A stretch of 64,000 nt of DNA from JANNWF01 sp052390415 (GCA_052390415.1 JBQTGY010000045.1:1-64000), one strand, 5' to 3'; shown: positions 7,883 to 17,364, numbered from the stretch's first letter. Notes: generated by a model from the letters alone, not told the origin. Numbers and translations are program-made.

Positions 7883-8275
7883 ATGAGCAGCCTGTATGAC
7901 CGCATGGGTGGCGAAGCTGCCTTGTTGGCTGCCGTCGGCGGCTTCTATCAGCGGGTGCTGGAGGATCCGCAGCTGGCACCGCTGTTTGCCGGCATCGATG
8001 TTGGCAGCCTGCATCGCCACCAACATCAGTTCCTGAGTCTGGCCATGGGCGGTCCCAATGCGTACGCGGGGGACGATCTGCGTGCGGCGCACCGACATGT
8101 GGTCGCGCGCTTTGGCATCGGCGATGACGAGTTCGACCGTGTGCTGCACCACCTGGATGCGGCGCTCGCCGCACTCGGCGTGGTCGATGCGTTGCGTGCC
8201 GAGGTGATCGCGTTGGCCGATTCGGTTCGTGAGGATGTGTTGGGGCGGGCAAGACGGCAACCGGCGTCAACGTGA
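7883..8275 (+). CDS. Group I truncated hemoglobin
   Basis: A 130-residue 2-on-2 globin. It begins MSSLYDRMGGEAALLAAVGGFYQRV, with the LYxxxGG motif and the Phe-Tyr pair at the B9/B10 position (residues 21-22) used for ligand stabilisation. LRAAH places the probable proximal heme histidine at residue 70. The start is ATG 7883 with GGGAG 7 bases upstream. Such proteins bind O2 or NO and often detoxify NO. It follows the PfpI gene by 72 bases on the same strand, with no evident terminator between. Confidence 0.88.
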   Translation: MSSLYDRMGGEAALLAAVGGFYQRVLEDPQLAPLFAGIDVGSLHRHQHQFLSLAMGGPNAYAGDDLRAAHRHVVARFGIGDDEFDRVLHHLDAALAALGVVDALRAEVIALADSVREDVLGRARRQPAST

Positions 8276-8277
8276 TG

Positions 8278-8343
8278 GCAGATCAGCGGATGGCGCAGAT
8301 CGGCGTGCGCAGATCGGGTGACGCAGATCAATGCCGGCAGATG
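8278..8343 (+). repeat. Array of GCAGATC heptamers with 14-bp period
   Basis: GCAGATC occurs at 8278, 8295, 8309 and 8323, and GCAGATG at 8337; the last four intervals are exactly 14 bases. The array lies between the globin stop and the kinase gene, 150-210 bases upstream of the kinase start. It looks like an iteron-type binding site or a small tandem repeat. Function unknown. Confidence 0.6.
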
Positions 8344-8491
8344 GCGGCATTCACTCTGCGAGAATGCGCGCAGCAGAGGAGGACCGCGATGGATTTTGGC
8401 ATTGCCCATACGCGTTGCCCATGGTTTCGGCAGTCATGTGCCGCGCCCGCATGCATGACCCCATGCCGTCGCACCACATCGTGACTGACGC

Positions 8492-10912
8492 ATGAGCGAA
8501 CTCCCGCCCCTGGCGCAGCTGGACGCCTGTCTGCAAGCCCTGCTGACACTGTCGCCGCCGGAACGGGCTCTGCGCCTCGCGCACATGGCCGATCACGACC
8601 CCGCGATGGCGCACCAGCTGCAGCGACTGTTGCAGCTGATGAGCGACTCCGACACCCAGCCGCTACGCGAATTGGGCATCGCGGCGGTAGCCGGGTTCGA
8701 GCAGGCCGCCGGGGCGCAGGAAACCGCGACCCCACGCATACCCGGCTACCGCATCGAAGGCGAAATTGGCCACGGCGGCATGGGCACCGTGTTCGAGGCC
8801 GCGCGAGAACTGGGTGGCGACATCTGGCAGCCGGTGGCAGTGAAGGTGCTGCGTCGCGCGCTGCACAGTCCCGAAGAGTTGCAGCGTTTCGTCGCCGAAC
8901 AACGCATCCTGGCGCGCCTGCAACATCCGAATATTGCTGGCTTGCTGGATGCCGGCGTCGCCGGTGGTCGCCCGTGGATGGCGTTGGAGCGCGTCGCTGG
9001 AGTAGCCATCGACCGCACACTGCGTGCGCCCGCGCCACCATCTGCGGTGCTGCGGGCAATGCTGCAAGTGGCCGAGGCCTTGCAACAAGCGCATGCCTTG
9101 TTGGTCGTACATCGCGACATCAAGCCGGGCAATGTACTGATGGATGCGGCGGGACGGGTCAAGCTGATCGACTTCGGCATCGCCAAACAACTCGATGCAG
9201 CCCTCGACGATAGCCTCACCGGCAGCGGTGGCGCGCCGCTGACCTTGCGCTACGCCTCGCCCGAACAGCTGTTGCAGCGGCCGGTGGGCGTGGCCAGTGA
9301 CATTTACCAAGTGGGCCTGCTGATGTACCAGCTGCTCACCGGCAGCTGGCCGTGGGATGAAAGCATCCAGCAGTTGCCGACCCTTCGCACCCATTCGGAT
9401 GACGAGCCGCCCGCGCCTAGCCGCAAGTTCACGCCGGGGCCACAACGCCGCGCCCTGGTGGGCGACATCGACGCCATCGTGCAACGCTGTTTGCAGTTCG
9501 ACCCGGCGGGACGCTACGCCACTGCGGCCGAACTGAAGGAAGACATCGAAGCGCATCTGGCGCATCGGCCGGTACGCGCGCGCCGCCACACCCGTTGGTA
9601 CCTCGCGCGCAGCTTTCTGCTGCGCCATCGACTGGCGGCCACGGTGGCGACTTCGGTAGTGCTGCTCGCCGCACTGTCGTTGGGCGCCGCTCTGCAGAAC
9701 GCGCAGCGCAGCCGTGAACATGCCGAGTCGCTGGCCAGCGAACGCAATGCGGCAACGGCGGCGCAGACACGCGCCGAAACTCTGTACGATTTTCTGTTGG
9801 ATGTGATCGGCAGCGGCGACCCGGAGAACACCGAGCAACATGGCCGCAGCATCGATGACGTACTGAGTGACGCGGTCGACCGCGTTGCCGAAGACAGCAC
9901 CCTGCCGCCTGCCGTCGCGGCCCAATTGGCCTCCGACCTTGGCACCGTGTTGTTTCATCGTGGCAGCCTGGAGGCGGCCGAACGCTCCCTGCGAACCGCC
10001 TTGCAACGTTTCGACGCCGCGCCCACCACGGCGGCTACCGATGCCATCGGTGTTAGCCAACATCTCGCCCTGGTATTGCACCAGTTGCAGCGTTCAGACG
10101 AGGCGCATGCCACGGCGCTGGCCATGGTCGAAGACGTCCGCCGCTTGCACGGCCCACGATCCGCCTTGTTGGGCTACACCCTCAAAACGCTGGCGGTGAT
10201 CGAATCCGGCATCGGCGACCAGGTCAGCGCCGAAGCTCGCCTGCGCGAGGCCTTGTTGATCGAAGACGCATTGACCGAGGCGGATCGCGCAGCGGCGCGT
10301 GACCTGCTCGGAGCCGGCGATGCGCAGTTCGACAACCGCACCGATATTCTCAAGCAGCTCGGTTTGATCCTGCTGCGCCAACAGCGCGCGGAGGAGGCCG
10401 AACCACTGCTCGCCGAAGGCCTGCGCATGTTGCGAGAACTGCATGGAAGCGAGCATCCCTACACGCTCGAAGCCATGCTCAATCATGCGGCGGCCTTGCG
10501 TGTGCTTGGGCGGCTGGAGGAGGCACGGGTTCAACTGGAAGCCGTGTTGGCGGGCCAGCGCCGTCTGCATGACACGCCCAATCGCATGATCGCGATGACG
10601 CTCGGCACCTTGGCCAATGTCGCCGGCTCGATGCACAAGCTCGAACAGGCGGTATCGCTCTGGGAAGCAGCGGAAAAAGAAGCCGTCGCGGCGATGGGCG
10701 AGACACACCCGTGGATCGGTTCCGCACGACTGGCCAAGGCGCGCGCCCTGCAAGCCGCCGGGCGAAGTGCCGACGCGGTGCTCGTCCTGCGTCAACTGGC
10801 CCTGCTTGAAGGTCGCAGTGACGACTTGCCGGCGCGCGCGGCGACGTTGCTGACCGAGATTGAGTCAGCGGCCAACGAGCCGGCCGCCGCGTCGACAACA
10901 ATCCGCGACTGA
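8492..10912 (+). CDS. Membrane Ser/Thr protein kinase with TPR sensor domain (PknS-like)
   Basis: An 806-residue protein. Kinase domain about residues 85-355: glycine loop GHGGMGTV (93-100), ATP lysine in VAVKVL (K118), catalytic loop HRDIKPGN (about 208-215) and DFG in LIDFGIAK (about 227), all intact. One membrane helix at about 380-403 (ATVATSVVLLAALSLGAA). The rest is a run of tetratricopeptide-like repeats in the periplasm (for example PLLAEGLRMLRELHGSEHPY). It converges on an ECF43-type sigma gene 5 bases away. In Xanthomonas (PknS/EcfK) and Vibrio parahaemolyticus such kinases activate the partner sigma factor by phosphorylation; I infer the same here. ATG 8492 has no strong ribosome site. 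Confidence 0.9.
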   Translation: MSELPPLAQLDACLQALLTLSPPERALRLAHMADHDPAMAHQLQRLLQLMSDSDTQPLRELGIAAVAGFEQAAGAQETATPRIPGYRIEGEIGHGGMGTVFEAARELGGDIWQPVAVKVLRRALHSPEELQRFVAEQRILARLQHPNIAGLLDAGVAGGRPWMALERVAGVAIDRTLRAPAPPSAVLRAMLQVAEALQQAHALLVVHRDIKPGNVLMDAAGRVKLIDFGIAKQLDAALDDSLTGSGGAPLTLRYASPEQLLQRPVGVASDIYQVGLLMYQLLTGSWPWDESIQQLPTLRTHSDDEPPAPSRKFTPGPQRRALVGDIDAIVQRCLQFDPAGRYATAAELKEDIEAHLAHRPVRARRHTRWYLARSFLLRHRLAATVATSVVLLAALSLGAALQNAQRSREHAESLASERNAATAAQTRAETLYDFLLDVIGSGDPENTEQHGRSIDDVLSDAVDRVAEDSTLPPAVAAQLASDLGTVLFHRGSLEAAERSLRTALQRFDAAPTTAATDAIGVSQHLALVLHQLQRSDEAHATALAMVEDVRRLHGPRSALLGYTLKTLAVIESGIGDQVSAEARLREALLIEDALTEADRAAARDLLGAGDAQFDNRTDILKQLGLILLRQQRAEEAEPLLAEGLRMLRELHGSEHPYTLEAMLNHAAALRVLGRLEEARVQLEAVLAGQRRLHDTPNRMIAMTLGTLANVAGSMHKLEQAVSLWEAAEKEAVAAMGETHPWIGSARLAKARALQAAGRSADAVLVLRQLALLEGRSDDLPARAATLLTEIESAANEPAAASTTIRD

Positions 10913-10917
10913 GCCTG

Positions 10918-11484
10918 TTACGGGTCCTGCACTTCCAACGCCAGCGTCAACAATGCATGCACGCGGTTCCATTCGCGTTGCACGCTGCGTTCGGTGAGTC
11001 CAAAGGCGGCGGCGATATCGGCGGTTTCCATGCCGCCGAAGATCCGGCATTCCGCAATTCGCGCCAAACGCGGATCGCGGGCGTCAAGGGCGGACAGCGC
11101 TTGATCCAGCGCGGCGACCGATTCCGGTCGCAGCGCCTGCGGTCCACCCACCTCCTGCAAGGTGAGCGCAAACACTTCACCACTGCCACGTTTTTCCGCC
11201 AGTACGCGGCGTGCCGAGTCAACAATCAGCTGACGCATGGCGCGCGCGCACAGCGCCAGAAAGTGCTGGCGGCTACCAGCATTCGCACCACTGCCGGCCA
11301 ACTTCAGATAACACTCGTTGACCAACAAGGTGGTGCTGAGTTGATCGCCGCGGCCCTGCGAACGCAGGACCTGACGCGCGATGCCACGCAGCTCGCCATA
11401 GGTCTCGGCATACAGCGCCTCTTCGGCCGCTCGATCACCGCACGACCACGCCGCCAGTAGTTGATTGAAGCGGATTTCGTCCAT
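10918..11484 (-). CDS. ECF43-type sigma factor (Sigma70_ECF family, EcfK-like)
   Basis: A 188-residue sigma factor of the ECF type seen in EcfK/EcfP: FNQLLAAWSCGDRAAEEALYAETYGELRGIA is region 1.2/2.1, STTLLVNECYLKLAG is region 2.2, ARAMRQLIVDSARRVLAEKRG is region 2.4, and AECRIFGGMETADIAAAFGLTERSVQREW is region 4 with its helix-turn-helix. In this group region 2.2 lacks the usual acidic core and depends on a phosphothreonine from the partner kinase; here STTLL supplies the candidate threonines. The start is ATG 11484 with GGAAG 9 bases upstream. It converges with the kinase gene, so the pair is linked but not co-transcribed. Confidence 0.88.
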   Translation of the reverse strand: MDEIRFNQLLAAWSCGDRAAEEALYAETYGELRGIARQVLRSQGRGDQLSTTLLVNECYLKLAGSGANAGSRQHFLALCARAMRQLIVDSARRVLAEKRGSGEVFALTLQEVGGPQALRPESVAALDQALSALDARDPRLARIAECRIFGGMETADIAAAFGLTERSVQREWNRVHALLTLALEVQDP

Positions 11485-11528
11485 CTGCACGTTCTTCCAA
11501 CCGGTAGCGAAATGGGCAACCGACTGCG

Positions 11529-12170
11529 TCAACGCGGACGCGTGATTCGCACCGGTAGCCGCATGCTGGCACCGCGATCATCCGACACGATCAGCAGCAA
11601 GTTGATGGTCTGACCGATGGCCGGCGTCGGCAAGCGCGCTTCCAGTGCTTCGCCGGCGCGCGGTTGGTTGAACAGCGCACTCGGTTGGCCGCTGAGCCGA
11701 ACGTCGATCGCATCGCGCAGGAAGCGCACGCTGCCATCACCCATCAACACCTGCGTACCACTCACGTGCAACGAAGCGCCTTGGCTGCTGCTGCCGGCAA
11801 ACACCTTGACCTGCGGCCCACCGCCCGCCGTACCGGCGGCCGACTGGTCCATGCCCAAGGTGAGCACGCCGGGACCGCCACGGACGGTTCCCACGTCAAA
11901 GAACAACCACGCCTCAGGCAAGGGATCAGCCGCAAAAAAGCTGCCGCGCTTCAAGGTGATGTCGTGCGCCGAGGCGCTACGAACAGTGACCTCGCCACGG
12001 TCTCCATGCACCAGATCGAGCGCGAACGGCAAGGCGCCGGTGTGCGCATTGTGATACTCGAACCGGATCTTTTCGAAGTTGAGGCTGAACTGATCGGTCT
12101 GCGCCTGGGCGTCGGCAGCCAGGCAAGCGGCGGCAAGGACAGACGTGCGAATGATGGTGAGGTAGCGCAT
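11529..12170 (-). CDS. Hypothetical secreted protein upstream of the sigma gene
   Basis: A 213-residue protein not recognised. A signal peptide (MRYLTIIRTSVLAAACLAADAQA) is followed by an all-beta-looking mature part rich in Thr/Ser/Gly (QFSLNFEKIRFEYHNAHTGALPFALDLVHG). No cysteines in the mature part. The start is ATG 12170, with GGAG 7 bases upstream. It lies 44 bases before the ECF43-type sigma gene on the same strand and could be its operon partner or target. About 200 bases of apparently non-coding DNA separate it from the protease gene. Confidence 0.65.
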   Translation of the reverse strand: MRYLTIIRTSVLAAACLAADAQAQTDQFSLNFEKIRFEYHNAHTGALPFALDLVHGDRGEVTVRSASAHDITLKRGSFFAADPLPEAWLFFDVGTVRGGPGVLTLGMDQSAAGTAGGGPQVKVFAGSSSQGASLHVSGTQVLMGDGSVRFLRDAIDVRLSGQPSALFNQPRAGEALEARLPTPAIGQTINLLLIVSDDRGASMRLPVRITRPR

Positions 12171-12367
12171 CGGAGGGCTCCGTGGTGGGTGGGTGTGCCC
12201 TTGAATACGCAGTGCGGTTGAATAAACGACATGACTCGCACACGACCCAACAATTTGTGCATGCCGTGAATGGGGAGTACCACAGGCGTCGCGACTCAGC
12301 GTGGGGCGAAGAGGCCCGCCCAATCCGCCATGCGCCGCGTGGCAGGTAAGCGGCGCATCACGTTCCT

Positions 12368-15300
12368 TCATTCCACTTCGGCGGACGGTCGCGATGTCGA
12401 TCGCGATCCCGGAAATCGGGGCGATCGGGACGTGGGCGGATGACTCTGCCCATTATCTTCGACGCCCGAATCGCGGCCTGCGTCGCGGTCTGAATCGTGG
12501 ATTGAATCGTGGATTGAATCGTGGATTGAATCAGAGTGATCTGGCCACGCGGCCGGACGAAAGGATGTCCAGGGCAGCAACGGCGCGCGCGCACGTATGG
12601 CCGCGGTCAGCGCCTGCCGCGATGGCGCATTGAAGAACGGGCTGAGCACGCGCATCGTCGAGTTCAGACTGGGGCGATACGCGCCCGTCGGAAAATAGTG
12701 CGCACCCTCGAAAAGCCCGATCGAACCGTCACGGTGCTTGCTCGGCAGCGGCATCGACAGGTCTGACAACCAGTCGCGCCAGGGTACGTGCGCGCTGTCC
12801 ACCGAGGTAGTCGCATTGGCGCAGTCAGGACTCGACGCCGAATCGAGGAACCCTGGATGGATGCCGCGAAACTCCCAGTATTCATCGCAAAGTGCGCCCA
12901 CGAAGTGACCCATCTCATGCGAAGGGACCAGCGAGTTGGGGTTGCTGTATAGCAGTCCTCCGGGATGCACCATGATTCCCGGTTGCGCGATCGTCACGTT
13001 GGCGCGTCCGCCGGGTACCGGCGCGTTGACCAAGGCGATTACCACATCGACCTCGGGCAACACCGCGAGTGCCTGATTGAGCATGTGGCTGCGATCAACC
13101 TCCAGGGTGCCACGGAACCTGTCCAACGCCCCGCCGAACAGCGTGTCCCGAGAGATCTGCAGAACACCGTTCGCAGCGCGCACGTCGTGCCCCGCCTGTC
13201 TGGATGGCGCAAACAGCAGATACGCGTTGAATATGTCCGGTCGCTCCTGCCACAGGTCCGACCCCAGCAAGGAACGCATGAAGGCCTCCGCATTGGCAAT
13301 GAACAAGGCCGGGTCGTTCAGGCTCAGCAGGCCATCGCCATTCTGGTCGACGAACGGCTCGCTCTGCAGGCGGGGGTCACTTCCTTCCTCGGCCAAGGAA
13401 GCACTCCCCTGCGCCCATTGCAGGTCATGCTGCCGCTCGTAGACACCACTGCCATTGAGGTCGTACCAGATCACGCCGTCCCACACACCGTTGCCATTGC
13501 GGTCGGTGAACGATTCCGTCACGTCGGTATAACCCTCGGCGATGAACAGCAGGTTGTAGCGACGCCGGCGATCACCGTTGCCGAACAGGCGCAGCAATCC
13601 CGATTCGGGTAGCACCGTGAAGTGAATCGCGTCGAGCCGGATATCGGCGGGCGGTAGCGTGTTGGCGTAACGAATCGCGCGCCGAAGCGTGCGCGGGTCC
13701 GCCCCATCGAGCAGCGTGACCTCGACACCCCAGCCCGGAACGAAGGGCAGCTCGAAGCGACCGTTGGCGTCGGAAACCGTGACGAACACATGCTCCTGGT
13801 TCGCATCGACGACGCGGAGCAGCGCCTGCCTCATGGGGCGTCGTTGCGAGTCGAGCAAGCGCCCCGCCCAGATGCGTGTCCTGCCGGCGGGGGTAAATGT
13901 CAGCGCATGCCTTTGCGCCGCAGCGTCGGCAGTGACCACGGTTTCGATCCGCTGCGGCTGCCAGCCAGGCGGGGCCACATGGAGCACGTAGCGACCGGGT
14001 GACAGGCCCAGGACATGCTGGCTCGCGCACTGGCCGGGTGGTCGCGACAACGGCGGAATCGACGCCGGCTGGTGCACCATCTGTTCGATCCGACGGCCGT
14101 CGGGTGCGGTCAACTCCACCCGCACGCCTTGGTCTTGCAATTCGCAGGGCCGATCCACGATCAAGGTCACTTCGGCGCGTGCGGTCGGCAGGTTCAAGTC
14201 CGCCAGCGCGAGATCCCTGTCCACACGCATCAGCTCACTGCGAACGGGCGTGCGGTACAGCCACGCAAAATCGCCATTCGGCACGTAGTCCGGATTGGGG
14301 TCGGCTTCGAAGCGGTAGTCGCCTTCGGCGAGCAACATCTCGAAGGTGTGACCCCGGACCGACACCACAAACCGGTCCTGCTCATCGTAGACGCGCACGC
14401 CGACATCTCCGCCCGGTTCCGCGCCGTCGCGCACTCGACCCGAAACCTTCCAGCGTCTCGGCACCACGACCACGTGTTCGCTGTTGGCTTGGTACCGGCG
14501 GGGATCGAGGCGAATCCTTGCGAAGTGAGGATCGTTGAAGTCGAACGTCATCGCCACGGCGCGGTCGTTGGGCAGCAACAGATGGCAGGGGTTGGCGTTA
14601 CAAACATCCGAGCTGCCGGTTTGTGCGTCGAACCAGCCGCCATAAATGGTGCCGGTGATGGGCTGCGAATCGCTGTCCCGCAGCACGAAGCTCACCGGCA
14701 CGCCCCGCAACACTTCCAGTTCGACCGGCTCACCCGACTCAAAGCGGGTGACGAGATTGCGCTTCAGCAACGGAGCGGCAACCTGAAGATTGCAGAACAT
14801 GGACACACCCGTGGGCAATCGCAGCACGAAGTGGCCGTTCGCATCGATGAATTCGCTGCCGAAATACAAGGGCTGACCGGGACCGCTGCAGCCGATCGAG
14901 CCGCCGCCGACAAAGGGATCGCCGTCGGCCACCACGATGCGGCCGCGGATACTCTCGGACGCGGCCAGTTCGATGGTGACCACCTGGCTGCCGGTCAGCG
15001 CAGGGGCCTCGAACTGGAAGTTGGCGTAAGCGTTGTCCGCGGGTGTGGCTCGCAGGTAATGACGCCATTCCGAGCGCTTGGGCACGGCGAAGCGAAGCAG
15101 ACCCGGCACATCGGAACGGGTCAGCACAAACTGACGAATCTCGGCGCCGTCGAAACCGTTCAATACCGCAACGTGCTGGCCCGGGATGGGAATGCCGGCG
15201 CTGCCGCGCAACTGGAAATCGAGAATCCAGCCGCGCTCGAGCACGAACGCCGGAAGCGCGCCACCCGAGTAGGTGAACGCGTGCCGCACTGCCACCAGTG

Positions 15301-16168
15301 GCGCGGCAGGCAGAAGGTCGAGCTGGTAATCCACACCGCTGGCGAGCGGCAGCGTCGTCTCGCCCGCGGTGTTGACCGTGAATTCACCGATCAGGCCGCT
15401 GCTGTCGAACAGCCGCGCAGCGAAGGTCTGTCCGGGCGCCTGGCCCAGGTCATCGACGACCCGCACGGCCACCGGCATGGCCGCCTGGTTAGCTTCCGCC
15501 GACTTTGCCGACGCGGAAACCTGCAGGTCGACTGACTGCGGGGCAAGTGGGATGGGCTGGGCAGAAAGCGGATCGGGAATCGCTGCGTCGGCTCTTGTTG
15601 CGTGCTCGGCAGAATCCTTCGCCATCGAATCGCGGAACCATGCCTGCTCCGTTTCCGGCAACACGATGGCTTGCGCTTTCAGCTGCCTGTGCAGGGCCGA
15701 TCCGGCTTGTGCGCGGGCGAGTTTGGAGGTCGCTGCACGTGCCTGCTGGACCGTCGCACGCAGCTTCGCGCCATGCACTTCGGCAGCAGCCAACGCCGCC
15801 CTGTCAAACGCCTGCGACCAGCGCGTGTCGCCGTTCTGGTCGAGCAGGGTCACATGCGTGCCGGCCGCAACCGCCGGAATCACCACGACGAACGGATTGC
15901 CATCCTCGCTGCCCGCATGAAATCGGTGCGGCGCCGTAAATGCCCACCGCCAGCGCTCACCGCCCGCGGCATCGCGTGCAACGGCTGTCCATTGCGTGTG
16001 AATGCCTGCGACCGCGTGCGGCGGTTCGGCGAGCGCGCTGATCGAGATGAGGTCGAGCCGATCACCCGCTGATGCGAAAGTCAGCGCCAGGCTGCCAGCG
16101 GCGGTTGCAGCTTGCGAGAAAACCGCAAACAGCAGCATCGACTTCACGATTGTCATGAGCAACTTCAT
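12368..16168 (-). CDS. Large secreted M64-like metalloprotease with Ig-like/CarboxypepD_reg domains
   Basis: A 1266-residue protein starting at ATG 16168 with a signal peptide (MKLLMTIVKSMLLF to ATAA) and AAGAAG 6 bases upstream. Residues about 130-870 form a series of beta-domains resembling carboxypeptidase-regulatory repeats. The protease domain begins at about 875 (YNLLFIAEGYTDV) and holds the zinc site HEMGHFVGALCDEYW (His1084, Glu1085, His1088, with the DEY third ligand), the M64/IgA-peptidase pattern. Two dockerin/EF-like calcium loops (DRNGNGVWD and DQNGDGLLSLND) are inserted in the domain. The C-terminal 40 residues are low-complexity, with HDSI repeats encoded by a 12-base tandem repeat. 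Substrate unknown. Confidence 0.82.
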   Translation of the reverse strand: MKLLMTIVKSMLLFAVFSQAATAAGSLALTFASAGDRLDLISISALAEPPHAVAGIHTQWTAVARDAAGGERWRWAFTAPHRFHAGSEDGNPFVVVIPAVAAGTHVTLLDQNGDTRWSQAFDRAALAAAEVHGAKLRATVQQARAATSKLARAQAGSALHRQLKAQAIVLPETEQAWFRDSMAKDSAEHATRADAAIPDPLSAQPIPLAPQSVDLQVSASAKSAEANQAAMPVAVRVVDDLGQAPGQTFAARLFDSSGLIGEFTVNTAGETTLPLASGVDYQLDLLPAAPLVAVRHAFTYSGGALPAFVLERGWILDFQLRGSAGIPIPGQHVAVLNGFDGAEIRQFVLTRSDVPGLLRFAVPKRSEWRHYLRATPADNAYANFQFEAPALTGSQVVTIELAASESIRGRIVVADGDPFVGGGSIGCSGPGQPLYFGSEFIDANGHFVLRLPTGVSMFCNLQVAAPLLKRNLVTRFESGEPVELEVLRGVPVSFVLRDSDSQPITGTIYGGWFDAQTGSSDVCNANPCHLLLPNDRAVAMTFDFNDPHFARIRLDPRRYQANSEHVVVVPRRWKVSGRVRDGAEPGGDVGVRVYDEQDRFVVSVRGHTFEMLLAEGDYRFEADPNPDYVPNGDFAWLYRTPVRSELMRVDRDLALADLNLPTARAEVTLIVDRPCELQDQGVRVELTAPDGRRIEQMVHQPASIPPLSRPPGQCASQHVLGLSPGRYVLHVAPPGWQPQRIETVVTADAAAQRHALTFTPAGRTRIWAGRLLDSQRRPMRQALLRVVDANQEHVFVTVSDANGRFELPFVPGWGVEVTLLDGADPRTLRRAIRYANTLPPADIRLDAIHFTVLPESGLLRLFGNGDRRRRYNLLFIAEGYTDVTESFTDRNGNGVWDGVIWYDLNGSGVYERQHDLQWAQGSASLAEEGSDPRLQSEPFVDQNGDGLLSLNDPALFIANAEAFMRSLLGSDLWQERPDIFNAYLLFAPSRQAGHDVRAANGVLQISRDTLFGGALDRFRGTLEVDRSHMLNQALAVLPEVDVVIALVNAPVPGGRANVTIAQPGIMVHPGGLLYSNPNSLVPSHEMGHFVGALCDEYWEFRGIHPGFLDSASSPDCANATTSVDSAHVPWRDWLSDLSMPLPSKHRDGSIGLFEGAHYFPTGAYRPSLNSTMRVLSPFFNAPSRQALTAAIRARAPLLPWTSFRPAAWPDHSDSIHDSIHDSIHDSDRDAGRDSGVEDNGQSHPPTSRSPRFPGSRSTSRPSAEVE
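12491..12535. repeat. 12-bp tandem repeat in protease 3' end
   Basis: The unit TGAATCGTGGAT is repeated at 12491, 12503 and 12515, with a diverged copy at 12527. It lies inside the protease gene and, on its strand, encodes HDSI tetrapeptides, so copy-number changes keep the frame. A short protein-coding microsatellite, not a CRISPR. Confidence 0.8.
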
Positions 16169-16590
16169 CAAACGCTTCTTGTGTTTGTTGGCGGGCTGAA
16201 AACAAAGCGGATTTGACCGCCACGAATCCAACCCAGGCGGGTGGGGATTGGGTTGGCGGTGCGGCCGACCGACGCGGACATCGAGCCAGACGTGCAGAGG
16301 TTCCAACAACCTGCCAACCAGCAGCCCGTTGGAATTGGCTCGGCCGGCACCGGGGAGCGGCGGCATTATCGGGGGTAAATGGTCACACCTCACCAGCCAC
16401 CGGTCGGGATTGGGCTGCACAGCGAGACACGCGGCGTCGCCGGAGCGACGCCCTCCAAAGCCGGGCTCGCGGGCGCGGGTAACTGAGTTTTCGCATCGAT
16501 GGGCGGCTTGCTCGGCGTGCCGACAGCAAGCAAGATCGGCCAGTTTTTCCACCGCTTCGTCTGATGCCACCTCAACCACACAGGAACGCC
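16169..16590. other. Divergent intergenic region with hairpin
   Basis: About 420 bases between the protease and NTF2-like genes, which diverge, so promoters for both should lie here; none stands out. CCAACCCA (16228-16235) and TGGGTTGG (16249-16256) form an inverted repeat 60-90 bases upstream of the protease start, a possible regulator site. No gene seen. Confidence 0.5.
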
Positions 16591-16980
16591 ATGGCCAGTG
16601 ACGCGCTCGAAACGTGGCATCGCCTCGTGCGCACGCAGGATCCGTCCGGGCTAAGCACGCTGCTCGCGGAAGACGTGGTCTTCTACTCGCCCGTCGTGCA
16701 CACACCACAGCGCGGCAGGAAGCTTGCGGCCACCTATCTGGGTGCGGCCTTCCGAGTGTTCTTCAACCCAGGCTTTCGCTACGTGCGGGAGATCGTGGGC
16801 CCCGCCGACGCCATGCTGGAATTCGAAACCGAAGTCGACGGCGTGCTCGTCAACGGCGTTGACCTGATCACGTGGAACGACGCTGGGCAAATCGTTGAAT
16901 TCAAGGTCATGCTCAGGCCGCTGAAAGCGATCACGGTCATCCACCAGAAAATGGCCGCGATGCTGCAATCCAGTCAGTGA
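16591..16980 (+). CDS. NTF2-like/SnoaL-like protein
   Basis: A 129-residue protein with the NTF2-like cone fold suggested by LETWHRLVRTQDPSGLSTLLAEDVVFYSPV (helix and first strand), RVFFNPGFRYVREIVGPADAMLEFETEVDG and ITWNDAGQIVEFKVMLRPLKAI. Members are small isomerases/hydrolases or stress-related proteins; the function here cannot be assigned. The start is ATG 16591 with AGGA 5 bases upstream. Monocistronic. A weak hairpin lies 6-24 bases past the stop. Confidence 0.75.
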   Translation: MASDALETWHRLVRTQDPSGLSTLLAEDVVFYSPVVHTPQRGRKLAATYLGAAFRVFFNPGFRYVREIVGPADAMLEFETEVDGVLVNGVDLITWNDAGQIVEFKVMLRPLKAITVIHQKMAAMLQSSQ

Positions 16981-17364
16981 ACACGGCAGGGCCGTGCCCC
17001 TGCAATGAGCGGACGATTCAACAGCCGATGGGTGCCCTTTTGAATCGCACCTCTCTCGTGCAGGCGGTCTTGTCCAGGCTCTGTTGACATACACGGAGCA
17101 GGGTGCAATCCGATCCAACCCGCAGGAAACTGAGGCCGCAGCGCCAAAACGGGAAAGGCGCCATCAAGAGGCTCCGGATCAGTTTCATGACGGCTGGCGC
17201 GCCATGGCCACCCACTGGCTTGCTCATCGCCCGCGGCAAGGCTCCTGAAGCGCAATCAGCAAGCGCCTTCGGCCGCCTGGATTGGGTCGCACACGCGCGC
17301 TTCAGTGGTGCGCAAGGTTCGCTGTCGCACAGTGGGGCACACTGGGTCGAGCAATATTGTCAGC
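16981..17364. other. Intergenic region; weak hairpin after NTF2-like gene
   Basis: GCAGGG (about 16987) pairs with CCCTGC (about 16998) just after the NTF2-like stop, a possible but T-poor terminator. The other 360 bases show no convincing coding sequence or promoter. Confidence 0.4.

Noticed and set aside
12491..12535. Tandem 12-base repeats as a CRISPR or iteron array
   Set aside because: Units are contiguous with no spacers and lie in frame inside the protease gene, so they are a coding microsatellite.
14015..15535. Plus-strand open frame of 506 codons
   Set aside because: Antisense to the Ig-like part of the protease; composition is that of a mirror frame.
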